From Sphaerosporella brunnea (lineage: Eukaryota; Ascomycota; Pezizomycetes; Pezizales; Pyronemataceae): a stretch of 64,000 nt of DNA. Below, in pieces: positions 1 to 10,741 of this stretch; position 1 is the stretch's first letter; each line of letters starts with the position of its first letter. The notes under the pieces are model-generated. The model saw only the letters and a list, made by a program, of their open reading frames with translations, made no database searches and had not been told where the DNA came from. The stretch lies in NCBI GenBank assembly GCA_008704415.1, contig VXIS01000057.1:124001-188000 (forward strand), read 5' to 3'. A program made the translations under genes and the position numbers.

Positions 1-8
1 TATTCGGT

Positions 9-1862
9 TTACAGCTCGTCATGCTTTTCCTGAAAGACCCATTAGTATTCATGATGCCATACCCAGCTAATGCTAGAGAAAGATATACCTCTGCGGCTGC
101 GGCCGAGGAAGCGGCCTTCTTGGCCGTTTCGGTAGCCTCCTTCGCCTTTGTAGTTGCACTCTCAACCTTCTCCTCAGCTTTCTCCGCAACCTTGCTCGCG
201 GCAGCAGCGGCTTCTCCAAGTTTTTCGCCGGCAGCTTCCTCCTCGGGCTCGGGAGTCGGGGGAACATAAGCATCAACTTTGTGAGTGCCATGCTCCTTCA
301 CAAAGTTGGCCAAATCCTCAACAGTGCGGCTGCCAGCGTAATCGACGGGAGATCCCTTGCTACCAGCAGGGAAAAGCTTGATAGTGGGGAATCCCTGGAT
401 CTCAATGGGAACATCGTTGGCCTGAGGGGCGTTATTAGAGCTGATGGGCAACGAGGAGGCGGAGAATACTCACAGTAGCATCCACCTTTGCGATGACCAC
501 CTTGGAGGCGAAGTCCTTGTTGTCGAAGTACAGTTTGCCAAGTTCTTCGTACTTGGGTGCCAAGTTCTTGCAGTGGCCGCACCAGGGAGCATAGAACTCG
601 ATGAGAACATCCTTGTCGTTATCCAGAACGATGTCATCGTAGTTGTGGGCAACTACAACATGAACGGGTCCTTCCTGTTTCTCGGGGATTGGCTCAGACT
701 TGATGCTGGGCGCAATCTTGCCTTCCGAAAATTCTTCGACGAATTTAGCAATAGACGCCGCAGTAAGCTCCTTGTCCTGGTCAAATGGGAACTTCTGGTT
801 CTTGAGAGTTTCCTGAATGGCGAAGGCAGGCCACTTCTGCTCCAAATTCAAGTTCTGCGCATGGGCACCGAATGCCTTGGCGTCGATAGTAGCAAAATTG
901 ATCTTTCCTTTGAACTTCTCGGCAAGAGGCTTAACAGCTTGAGTCAACTTTTCCTTGTCCTCATCGTTATCGACAAATATGTATGCCAGAGGAATGCCGG
1001 CGTCCATGTAGCCAGCGTAAGTTTCCGGACCAACTTCACCAACCAAAGGAGTTGAGGAAATCTTGGCGAACTCGACAAGCTTCTCAACCTCAAACTTTCC
1101 ATCATAGGTAGTCTTGCCCTCATCAAAGGACTTGTAAAGGACAAGCGCGGGTGTTTCGACGCCGGCAACCTTGGCAAGGGCTGGATCAGAGGTGGCACCG
1201 AAGAGGTAGCTGTCTCTCAAAGACTCTGCAACCTGGGTGTAAGTGGCGTTGGTGTCTTTGTCGTCTGCGGCAAAGTAGGCGACAAGAACGACCTTGTCCG
1301 CCTTCGTGAAGTCGTCGTGGGTGTCCTTGTTGAGAATGGAAACCGCGGGAAGAGACTGCTTGACCATGTATGACACAATGGCATCGGACTTGCGCTGACC
1401 GGCGTATGGTGAGGCGTTCTCGGGGCCGCGGAATACCTTAACGGTAGGATAGCCTTGCACACCCTGCTTCTCGCAAAGCTCGGCCTCCTCGGTACAGCTG
1501 AGACTACGTCAGCGCTGTGAATTAACCTTGCTGGAAGCGAGGGCACGTACTCGATCTTGGCCAGTGGAATACCCTTCTCCTTGAGTTTTGTGGCCGCGTC
1601 TTCGTATTCCGGAGCCAATGCCTTGCAATGCCCACACCACGGAGCGTAGACTGCCAGTTGCGATTCAATCAGTGCAAGCCAAAATGCCATAATCACAGAC
1701 AAACAAACATTCAGCCAAAACCAAAGGGTTTTCCTTCACGAATGCCTCGAAAGTGTCCTTCTTGAGAACATGTACATCAGAAGCCTTCTCAGCATCCTCG
1801 GCGGAAACAGTGCAGGCAAGCAGTGACAGTGCAACGGCAGAGAGCTCCTTGAAACCCTTCAT
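9..1862 (-). CDS. PDI1: Protein disulfide isomerase, ER lumen (HDEL)
   Basis: Oxidises and isomerises disulfides in the ER lumen. Five exons read on the minus strand: 1862-1709, 1650-1551, 1497-474, 421-89 and 29-9, giving about 543 aa. Residues 1-21 look like a signal peptide (hydrophobic, ending near VSAED). Two thioredoxin active sites FYAPWCGHC are visible (CGHC at about 57-60 and 391-394), separated by the two non-catalytic thioredoxin folds expected in an a-b-b'-a' PDI. The C-terminal part is an unusually long Ala/Lys/Glu-rich helix of roughly 55 residues, followed by KHDEL. The intron between exons 1 and 2 splits the codon of the Phe before the first active site, and the last exon is only 21 nt and encodes EKHDEL plus stop. 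All splice sites are GT-AG and phases agree. The 3' UTR runs off the window. Family assignment is certain; the tiny last exon is strongly supported by the HDEL it supplies. Confidence 0.95.
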
Positions 1863-1871
1863 TGTGAACGT

Positions 1872-1884
1872 GGGGGGGGGGGGG
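1872..1884. repeat. 13-G homopolymer just upstream of the PDI start
   Basis: An uninterrupted run of 13 G (C on the coding strand) lies about 10 bp upstream of the PDI start codon, so it belongs to the 5' untranslated leader. A length-variable C tract so near a start codon could affect translation, but nothing here shows that it does. Confidence 0.8.
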
Positions 1885-2803
1885 TATCTGAGCGAGAGAG
1901 AGATAGAGATAGAACAAAGGATAAACGCTTAGGAACTGCGTCTAGATCGTGAAGAAGGTTCTAAGGTCTGATGGGGCGTCGGGGAGGTTTTGTCGAGGGA
2001 GCGGGAATTGCGAAGAAGAAGCTCGGGGAGAGAGTCTTTTTGAAGCAACAGAGTTCTCGATTGAAGCGTGTAAAGTTAACACGAGAGCTGTGGAGTGGTT
2101 AGGGTTCAGCAGGGGCGCTGATTGGCTGGCAGCCGCGGCTTCGCCACAGTTAGCTCGTTCTGCACAGAAGTTAACACTTTGTCCAGAAACCCCTGGGGTA
2201 AAGCAAGTCAAGCACGGTGTGTTGCCACCCATCCGCTAAATCTCACACCATGCATGTCCGCTGCCGGCGGTACACCTAGGTAAGAAGTGCCTGTGCAGAT
2301 GCATGAATCATGATACCTAGCTCTTACCCACCTGCTGGGGTGCCAGACATCCCGCGGGGATCATTTCCAGTATGTAATCATGTTTCTATCGATGCAATGC
2401 ATTTGGTCATGACTGCAACGACTCCAGCTGTCGCGTCGCCAGTCTGAATTGCTCCCTGGCCCGTTGCAGCAACTGGTTCGTGTAGCCGTGTCACCAGAAA
2501 CTTTGCATGCCCGGCGTAGGGTCGCTGCTTTGTTTATTGCCCAACGTCAGCTCCGGCAAACTGCAGGATAATGTCATTCGCGCAAGGAAATTACGAGCAC
2601 TCTGGCACATTCGGACGGGTAGCCGTTTGAGAACACCGTGGCCGTTGCTGTGGGAAACACACCCGCTCAAGCCGCAGTTTGAATACATCTCTACGGAACT
2701 TTCGGTGCCCCATATTCCAGTGGTGCTTAGTACCTACCTGGCGAGACCCCGCTAACGGCAATCGACTTCGCAGCCGGAGCGTGTCCCAAAGTACTTACAT
2801 ATC
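1885..2803. other. Intergenic, PDI upstream region
   Basis: About 0.9 kb containing the presumed PDI promoter (first few hundred bases) and otherwise no gene I can support. Open frames near 1942-2239 exist on both strands and are not protein-like. Confidence 0.6.
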
Positions 2804-2990
2804 TACCGTATTGACTCGGATATAAGAGGCCCCTCCAGATTTGGTTAGCGGCAAAGAATTACCTTATAGGGAAATTTTTAAGCTTACCAAGGAGGGTTTT
2901 TGTTTTTACTGACTTCCTTTTGGAGATATTAAATTCCATATAAGGCAATTCAGTGCTGCTAACCAAATCTGGAGGGGAGTCAATACGGTC
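2804..2990. mobile_element. MITE-like inverted-repeat element, copy A (TACCGTA family)
   Basis: A non-coding element of about 187 bp. The left arm contains CCCCTCCAGATTTGGTTAGC and the right arm contains its reverse complement, GCTAACCAAATCTGGAGGGG; the arms extend inward to CTTATAGGGAA / TTCCATATAAGG. Outside this, ACCGTATTGACTC on the left is mirrored by GAGTCAATACGGT on the right. The left end reads TACCGTA. A second copy lies at about 18128-18319 and shares the central block AAGCTTACCAAGGAGGG and following sequence almost unchanged. TA at the end suggests a Tc1/mariner/pogo-type target site, but a clean duplication is not visible. Confidence 0.8.
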
Positions 2991-3229
2991 GGGTGCTTTT
3001 CTGTGATCGAGCACGTGGCCACCGCCCTGTGTATTGACAACAGCCTCAAATTTGTCAAGATGCGACGAATGTCACTTGGGAGTTGAGATCAGGGAACATT
3101 CCACTGTAGCTGGCTGCAGAATATTGAAAGGGACGGTCCGACACTGCAATGGAAGCGATTCCCGTGATCGGTTTCTTACGGCCGCTAGAGCTCGGTGGAA
3201 ACCCGCCAAGACACGTATTATGTTCCCAA

Positions 3230-3735
3230 TAGATTGTGAACGCCGCTGCCTTCCACCAACATCACCGCTCCCAATAAGACGATCTAACCGTGACTCCGCC
3301 GTCTAGCTCTCCTTTGAATAACAAATGTCCCTGTCCATCGTGAGTAGCTCTCCCAAGAGCCTCCGGCGATGCTTCAACGATGGTGTAGCGACGTGAGAAG
3401 CGATATCCTATCGAATACGGTGTTCAAGTTGTCAGGACTCCAGAGGTTGCGTTAAAAGCAGCAGCGGTGAGGAGATATATATGAGTACTATAGAGTACTT
3501 ACGTTGCATGTACAGTGCTCCAGCGATGCTCCAGCGACGATGACCTTGACGACGCCGCCCACTTCCAGATCCGTCAGTACTGCTCTCAACGATATTGCTG
3601 CCTTCAGTTAGTATCGCTCCCATAGAAGATGACTTTAACGGCACTGCCTGCTCCCAACTCCTTCAGCAACGCTCACATTTGGCTTTTGACGCCGCTGCCC
3701 TCCGCCAGTAACGCTTCCAATAACATGAACATGCC
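3230..3735. repeat. Degenerate ~45-bp repeat array
   Basis: Units related to TGACGCCGCTGCCCTCCGCC followed by AGTAACGCTTCCAATAA recur near 3235-3280, 3545-3590, 3591-3632, 3633-3680 and 3685-3728. The last four are consecutive and about 42-48 bp apart; the first is separated by unrelated sequence. Units differ at many positions, so this is an old array. No reading frame runs through all units. Confidence 0.5.
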
Positions 3736-4693
3736 CTTGAGGTTGCTTTGGCCTCTATATACTCTACACTGGAAAAAGGTTCGTTTTGTTCAACAGACCC
3801 CGTCCTAAAACACCTTGCCGCTTCGCCTCTGCACAACGCTAATCTGTTCCTAATCGGTCCTGCTCCCTACTTACATATTCTAGATAGATAGATACTTTTA
3901 CTTTTGTGTGGTTCGAGGCGCTTTGAAGGTGAACCTTTGCTAGGGGGGTTACCCGGAGACTCCTAGTAGAGGACTAGGCTGCTGGGTGCGAGTGCGCTTC
4001 AGTGAATGCGGAGCTTCGCTTGCGTTCTCTTTTAGGGTGCGTTTGGTGGAGTTTTTTAAGATTCGACCTGTTTGGCAACCCATCTCAATATTATGATAAA
4101 GGGTCCAAAAACACAAGAAGCAATATTCTGCTCAGAGCAGTTTTTTGAGCAGCCATACAGCATCAAGAATCCCGCCATCAGCCATAGGTACCCGTGGCGT
4201 GTGGTTTCCCATGAGGGTTTCTTCAGCCTTTCGACCTGCTATTACCTCAGAAATTAAGGGTACGAATCAGCGTCCTTGTCTGTTCTTAGTTCCCGTCTGC
4301 CTGGGTCTTTTTGGTGTTCGGTATGGTGTTTTACTGGCAACTTCGCCGGCGGGTACCACAGAAATGTATGAAATGTGTGGAGTGATGCCAGTAGCCGGCG
4401 ACACAAAAATCAATTTCTACGTCATTTCCATCAAACGCTCTTGCGCCTGCACCTTCCATGATAGAGTGAGTATGCGAGCATCAGAGGGATATTACAAGTC
4501 AACATCACTAGCTACATACTTCATAACTGCAAATCAAGAATCGCGACAAATTTCACAATTCCGCCTCCAAATCCAAAACTTCAGCCACAGTGGTATTGCT
4601 CACAAAAGATCGATTAGCCAAAACTCACGCCTTAACATAGTAGGTACTTATTGACAATGAGCCTCGACCACAACAAGAACAATAAAAACCTGA
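3736..4693. other. Intergenic, nothing recognised
   Basis: About 0.95 kb between the degenerate repeat and the BUB1 stop codon. It holds a short TAGA microsatellite near 3882-3893, a GCGTTTGGTGG-like string near 4043 and the likely 3' UTR of BUB1 near its right end. I recognise no gene. Confidence 0.5.
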
Positions 4694-7600
4694 TCACCTG
4701 CGCCTGCTTGCAGTGGCCTCCATCTTGCGAATCATAGTCTTCAGCCCAATCCCTTTATCGCAATTTGCCGCCAGATGTTCCTGCATCCTTATTCTGCATC
4801 GTCGAACACTTGAGGTAATCGGGAGAACTCCGCCATCGTCTTGGGAAACATGCTGGAGCGGATTCAACAGAATATCGAACACCTCGAGCCAGATGTCGTA
4901 TTCCCAATACCGCTTGAAGGGAGTGGTAAGCTTGTAATTCTTCGGCCCTCCGCCGGGAAGCCCTGATCGCTCAGCGACGGTTTGGATGTACTTTCCAAAC
5001 AGCATGGAGTGAATAATCGCAGCGATGCCATAGTAGTCGACCTGATACGTCCACGGCCGCATCTCGCGCATCTCAGCGCAATCCTGCTGGTCCGTTTTCC
5101 AGTCTGCGATGAACTGGACCTCTGGACGGAAAAGCTTCATGTCAATGCCTCGTCCAAAATCAATGAATGTAATCCCTTTCTTCGACCAACCGCCGGAACC
5201 ATCGACTTGGTACTTCGAAAGCCACTCGTTATCAGGAATAGGCTCGAATCGCACCAGGCAATTATCAGCTTTAATGTCTCCATGGATAAGGCTTTCTGCA
5301 TGAAGGGCCTCGATGGTCCGCAAAAGCTCAATTGACAAAAACATAACCAACAACTCGTCCATCACGCCGGATTCTGCTTTGGCAATGTTTACCAGATCCA
5401 AGATCGTACCTTGATCGCGGTATTCAATAAGAAGGAATCCTTCGTCCTTAAAGTGATGCATTTCATAGGCTTGCACAACGGATTCGATCGCTCGGTGATC
5501 ACGCAGACGCATGTGCGCCTGCTTCAACATATAAAACTCCCAGGCACTCGGAGGGTGTTCCATTTTCAGAGCCTCTAGTCGCTTCCGACCGCGAACAATT
5601 TGGTTGAAGTGTTTGCGGTCAATAGCACCTTCATCTAGCTCGTCTTCGGCATCTCCAACAGTATTATTTTCGACCAGATAGACGGGAGCATACGCTCCTT
5701 TTCCCAGTTCTCTCTTGACCGTGTAAGAACTACCACCCTGGCCAGTGACAAACTCCAGCAGTGGTGCTTCTGGAATACTTCCGATGAGTCCAGCGTCTCG
5801 TTTGCCCGTGGCCTTTGTAAATTTTTTGATTTCGGGGGCTCTTCCGGAGGCCATTGAAGGGTACTCGTAATAGCCATCGTATGACGTGAGGGGCGGCTGC
5901 AATTTTTCATAGATGATTGCTCTCATCCCTGGGTCTACGGGATTGCAGACCGTATCATCTATAATAGGGCCTTGTTTGACAGGTGCCTTCGTTCGAGTTG
6001 GCGCTGCGGTCTTTTTCCGCAACAAATCGAGTGGCGGAGGTGCCTTATTTGCGATACTATGAAAGGGGCTACCGCCCAAGAAATTATCGTCGTCGTCATC
6101 GTCTATGACTGGCATGGGCCCGCGACTAGGTGTCTTTGCGGCTTGCAGAGCCTTACGGGCAATGGTCGCTGGGAGGGATTCGGTTCGTTCAACAATGGGA
6201 GTCATGTATGGAAGCCTGCTTTGCATGTGAGACTGATCTTTGGCCTGGTGATAGGGAAGGGTTGGTGGATTAAAGTCTTCAGGCGGCCCGGGAATGTGCA
6301 ACCTCCGGGACGGCGGCTTTGATTTAGAAGGCTCCCGTTCATCGATGAAGATTGATAGCTTTTGCATCTTATTGGCAGCGATTGCGAGATCCGGACCAGC
6401 AAATGTGTCGGCTGCCTCATCCTCATCCCCTTCATTCTGTGTGCCGTCCGGTTTCGGCATGGTCTTTGCCAGGTTAAAGTCTGACCAGTCGCTGTGAACG
6501 CTTTCGGCATCATCGTCTTCCCCTCTCAGGCTTTCCTGTTGCCCAATATTGTCCACCATACTACTAGTAGTATAATCCCCTTCACTGTCGTCCGCAAAGT
6601 CGCTTTCATCGCTATCGCCACTCTCTCGTCCTTGCGCCGGCTTCTGCAATGGCTGATTGAATATGTCGTAAATCATATCTGTTGCCGCTTTGGTGTGGAA
6701 AGTCATGGTAGGACTGGCGGCTCGGCCTGGACCTTTTCGTCGCAATTTGCCCTTCTTTGGGGAGGGTGACAGCACTGTTTTAATCTTTATGGGTGCCCTG
6801 CTCCCTTCTAAAGGCTGTCGTGGCTGTGAATAATGTGCCTTTTCTGCCTCACGCTGCGCCTTCCAATCGATACAGTATAAACCTCTACTTTTCGCTCGCA
6901 ATTCCTCAAAACAAAATTCGTCGTGCTCATCTTCCTCTTGAGAATACACCAACTCCAAGTTGGCGGCTATGCGTTCAGGCCGCTTTCCTGGTGCGGATAT
7001 TGACAATGAAGAGGGTGTATCATGCATTTTGGACTAATGTGTACATGCCAAGCCACAAATGTTACGGACATGGAATTAGTTCTACTCGCGACAATATGAG
7101 AAAGCTGAATCGGCCAATGGGGGAGTGGTCTATGGGCGGGAGGACTCACGCTGTCTCTAAACACCATCAACCTCTCGGTCTGAGGTGCCTTAGTCTGTTG
7201 CTTCAGAATCTCCCCTGCCCATGGCCTCGCCTCCTGTGCGTTCTCCTTCTTCCGGTGCTCAAGACTTCCGATATTATCCCACCCCGCGGTAACTCTCACG
7301 GGAGCAGGTTTGTCTCCAGGAGGCTGGTCTGCATCTGAGAATATGGCCATTTTTTGTTTGGTGGGCTTCGCGGTCGCAGGTTGGGGTTGCCTCTGAGGGT
7401 CAGACTCGCCATCAAGTTGACCGAGTCCACCACTTGCTGCGGAGCTTCCAAACGCCTTTGCGGCGAGAGCTGGTCGGACTGCGGGCAGCGCCGGAGATGA
7501 AGGTTCATCGGGGCCTGGCGGGTTGGCCTCTATTCGCTGCAGATATTCGCCGTACTTGCGCTGAAGGCGCTTCAGAGGGTTCGCGTTGTTGTCCAGTCCA

Positions 7601-8121
7601 GACCGATATATTTCGCCTGCCTTTGTTCTCCTTCCCAAGGATTCGAGCAACGCGGCATACTCTTCATAGAACAGAGCTAGACGTTGGCCGATGTCGTTCC
7701 GGGAGAGATAGGCGAATATCTCGGTAGGCGAGTCAGTGAAGTCTTGGGCATACTGGATCCAAAGCCTGAGGTAGCGCGGGTCGTTCTTGTACTGGCTATC
7801 GTGGGCGAACTCTTTCGTCGCGCGCTCCAGGAGCTGCAGCAGGCCAGCCTCGGCGGAGTGTCCGGACGGGAAGGTCTCGACCGTCCAGTTGATGTATCGC
7901 AGCCAGACTTCCAAAGGATCGTCGAGCTCGGCCGCTATTTTCAGTTCTTCTTCGAATTCCGCCTGACGGGCACAGTGTTCGGAGCGAGCCGCGTGAGGGT
8001 TCGCCGAAAGCGGGGACAGAGACGCGACCAAGGCTCTCGCTGACCGACCGGAACGAATGGGTTGGATGTTTTCCTTGTGGCCTTCGATGAGATCAAAATC
8101 GGTGGTAGGAAGATTGGCCAT
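4694..8121 (-). CDS. BUB1: Spindle checkpoint kinase BUB1 (MadBub type)
   Basis: Spindle-assembly checkpoint kinase acting at kinetochores. Two exons, 8121-7150 and 7033-4694 (intron GTGAGT...TTAG, 116 nt), give about 1,103 aa. I chose the ATG at 8121 because the product then begins MANLPTTDFDLIEGHKEN, with a KEN box at residues 16-18; an in-frame ATG at 8238 exists. In order: KEN box, Mad3/BUB1 TPR region (about 50-210), second KEN box (292-294), GLEBS-like Bub3-binding segment ending EFCFEELRA (about 349-371), acidic low-complexity linker, conserved block TFHTKAATDMIYDIFNQPL, then a C-terminal kinase domain with GKGAYAPVYLVE, HGDIKADN (about 909) and DFG (about 948). The kinase core residues are present, so it should be catalytically able. 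Having both KEN boxes and the kinase in one protein suggests no separate Mad3, but only a genome search can show that. Confidence 0.93.
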
Positions 8122-8336
8122 GGCTTTGGATCCACGGGGAGGTGGTGATGGTTGATGTTTTTTGTGTGGATGTTTGTTGTGATCAAGATGGGGTTTGAGG
8201 CGGGGTTGTTTCGAACTACAGCTGCTGTAGCGCCACAAAGAAAGGCAGCTAGCCTCGAATCCTGGCGTTTCTGTGGCTGGGAGGGGTGTAGGATCAGGGC
8301 TGGCTATACATTAGCACAGCTTGAGTCAACTCTTGT

Positions 8337-8393
8337 TTTAATCATATTGCATTCGACCGCGTGCTATCATGGCATATGGATAGATACATGCTA
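8337..8393. repeat. Dispersed repeat fragment (copy 1)
   Basis: ATCATATTGCATTCGACCGC at 8341 and the bases after it resemble ATCATATTGTATTCGGCCGC at 33141, with similarity continuing through CATGRCATAT and a diffuse A-rich tail with CATGCTAC/TATGCTAC. Two copies 25 kb apart in non-coding DNA suggest fragments of one mobile element. No complete element can be delimited. Confidence 0.5.
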
Positions 8394-8689
8394 CAAAAAC
8401 GCTATCTAGCCCGTCTTCAAGGGCTTGCTGGGCTGTCGTGATGTTGAGAGAGTTGGAACGGTGATGCTGAATATCCAGCGTTGCCACACAACGCCACACA
8501 TCAGCCTCCCGCTCCCCCACCCAGCTACCCCTCCGGGACGTGCTGGATCGCGTTTATTGCGACGAATTTGACTACAAGTGGGAGCTTCTAATTTACGATG
8601 AATTTTGACGGCCGAGTTTTTATTTTTGCGGTTTTTTGTTGTGCGGGCCAATCAGAAAATCCCGAACTTGGCGCTCGGCCACCAGAGTA

Positions 8690-8798
8690 ATAAAAAAAAT
8701 TCTTATTTCCCATACAAAAACCGTCGGGACCGGGGCCACGCAGTCTTATACAAAGGTTATTCCTATAAGGGGTATTCTTATAGAGAGGTTCTACTGTA
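8690..8798. mobile_element. Solo pogo/Tigger-like terminal repeat
   Basis: Read from the right end on the minus strand, the sequence starts TACAGTAGAACCTCTCTATA and continues with AGAATACCCCTTATAGGAAT, the style of terminus seen on pogo/Tigger-type Tc1/mariner elements. It contains stacked subrepeats of about 15 bp (GGTTATTCCTATAAG, GGGTATTCTTATAGA, GAGGTTCTACTGTA). I do not find the opposite terminus within several hundred bases, so this is a solo end or a truncated element. It lies between BUB1 and the transporter gene. Confidence 0.5.
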
Positions 8799-8902
8799 GT
8801 TGATTTCTGGACTTTCCGGCCACGCGAGTACACCCCTTGCTCCGAAGACGACAATAACCTGCAACTCTCAAGCCTGCACGTGAACGGCCGCGCCGAACAC
8901 CA

Positions 8903-8916
8903 CCCCCCCCCCCCCC
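8903..8916. repeat. 14-C homopolymer upstream of the SLC35C2-like start
   Basis: A run of 14 C ends 23 bp before the ATG at 8939, so it lies in the presumed 5' leader, an arrangement similar to the C tract in front of PDI. Confidence 0.7.
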
Positions 8917-8938
8917 AAGCTGCCACCTCCGACGGTAG

Positions 8939-10741
8939 ATGATCGTTTCTGAACCCGAGCAGCTAGAAATGGACAACTGTCACGACGCGCGGAGCGACGA
9001 CGAGGAGGTCGGGGTATCTGCGTCGGACAGACGAAAGCCCAGACATGTTCGCTCTGGAATTCGACACCGAGCCGGAGATGAGTCTGAGGAAGCTCTGATC
9101 CATGGTGTGGACCTTGATGACGAAGTGACCAAGGAAGAGAAGAAGGAGGCGGACGGAAAGGTACTGAGGGATCTGGCCATAAACTTGATCCTCATTGGAC
9201 TCTGGTATGCTTCTCCTCCACGACCGCATGGGTATGTCAAGTCTGGACCTATAATGGATAGCATTTAGGTATCTCTTCTCGCTGTTGATTTCAGTGGTAT
9301 GTTGCTCGTTCAAACCCTCCCCTTACGCTGTCCTTGGCTAACTGGCCGCTCCAGTACAACAAATGGATGTTCTCGCCAGATCATCTCAACTTCCACTTCC
9401 CACTCTTCACCACCTGTGTGCACATGCTTGTTCAGTTCTCGCTATCCTCGCTGGTACTCTATGCGCTGCCTCAATTTCGTCCGACCGGGCTGTTCGGTGA
9501 AAACGCAAAGCCTGAGGAGACCACTTTAGGTGCTTCCCCAGACTGTCTCGAAGGCAGCCGCGCTTCGTGGTTCCGGTTCAACAGCCGTGCAGAGGAACGC
9601 AAGAAGGCGCAGCAAGGTAGAATGACCACATGGGTCTATCTGACCAAGATTGGTCCTTGCGGCGCTGCAACAGGTCTGGACATTGGGCTGGGCAACATGA
9701 GCTTGAAATACATTACCCTGGCCTTTTACAGTAAGGAATCCCCTCGCTTGTTCAACCCAGCGTCCACTTATGTTGATGCCGTCTTAGCCATGTGCAAATC
9801 TTCGTCTTTGGCGTTTGTTCTAATCTTTGCTTTCGCCTTTCGCTTGGAGAAAGTGACGTGGAAGCTCATCGCCATCATCTCAGTGATGACCCTGGGCGTA
9901 GTCATGATGGTTGCGAGCGAAGCTCAATTTGTTGCCATTGGCTTCATACTGGTCTTGCTAGCCTCCGCTTTATCTGGCTTGCGCTGGTCTCTAACACAGA
10001 TGCTTCTCCTTCGCAATCCCGCCACGTCCAATCCCTTTTCATCCATCTTCTTCCTAGCTCCTTGCATGTTCATTTCCATCATGGCGGTCGCAATACCCAT
10101 TGAAGGTTTTGGACCACTGGCTGAAAGATTCGGTGAACTTGTCAGCCAAGAAGGTATATTCCGGGCAATAGGCATCGTGCTTTTCCCTGGAGTCATCGCT
10201 TTCCTGATGGTTAGCAGCGAGTTTGCGTGAGTCATGGTTGATCACTCTGTTCTAGAAACAGGTGCTAACACTGGGACGACGCAGCCTTTTGCAACGCTCG
10301 TCCGTTGTGACGTTGTCGATCTGCGGAATCTTCAAAGAAGTCATGACGATCTCTGCCGCTGCCATAATATTCAACGATCCGCTCACACCTGTCAATATCT
10401 CGGGGCTCTTGGTCACCATTGTTTCGATAGCGGCTTACAATTACATCAAAATCAGCAAGATGCGGCAGGAGGCTCTCGAGCAAACGCATCATGCTCACGG
10501 TGGCATCGCTGCGCATCCGAGAGGTGACCATACATTAGGGTATGCTGCAGTCGCGGAAGATACTGATGACGATGAGCGTTCATCGAGCCAGCAAAACCGT
10601 ATTTCCGGGCCAAGTGAGCAAGATGGAGTATCTAATGCGAAGTTGTCTACGAGTCTAGAAAACGGATCCGGTGGGAGTGATGACATTATCCAGTTTGGGG
10701 AATCGATCACCTCGCCTGCCGACGCATCCGGGCAACTTTAG
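8939..10741 (+). CDS. SLC35C2-like TPT/nucleotide-sugar transporter
   Basis: Predicted Golgi/ER multi-pass transporter of the triose-phosphate/nucleotide-sugar (DMT) superfamily, closest in motif to SLC35C2. Five exons: 8939-9204, 9269-9296, 9355-9730, 9788-10226 and 10285-10741, about 521 aa. The hydrophilic, acidic N-terminus (about 80 aa) is followed by about ten hydrophobic segments. Diagnostic strings are YNKWMFS after the first segment, GAATGLDIGLGNMSLKYI, then FYTMCKSSSLAFVLIFAF, and SGLRWSLTQMLL. Exon 2 is only 28 nt and encodes YLFSLLISV; its inclusion restores frame and a membrane segment. The C-terminal tail of about 90 aa is Ser/His-rich and hydrophilic. The start could also be the ATG at 8969. 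Substrate is not readable from sequence; SLC35C2 is linked to GDP-fucose handling in animals, which should not be assumed here. Confidence 0.88.

Noticed and set aside
1949..2239. Frames of about 96 codons on both strands upstream of PDI
   Set aside because: Both strands are open over the same interval, composition is not protein-like, and no conserved segment is visible; this is promoter DNA.
4145..4654. Plus-strand 169-codon frame downstream of BUB1
   Set aside because: No recognisable segment, no splice or start context, and it overlaps the probable BUB1 3' UTR.
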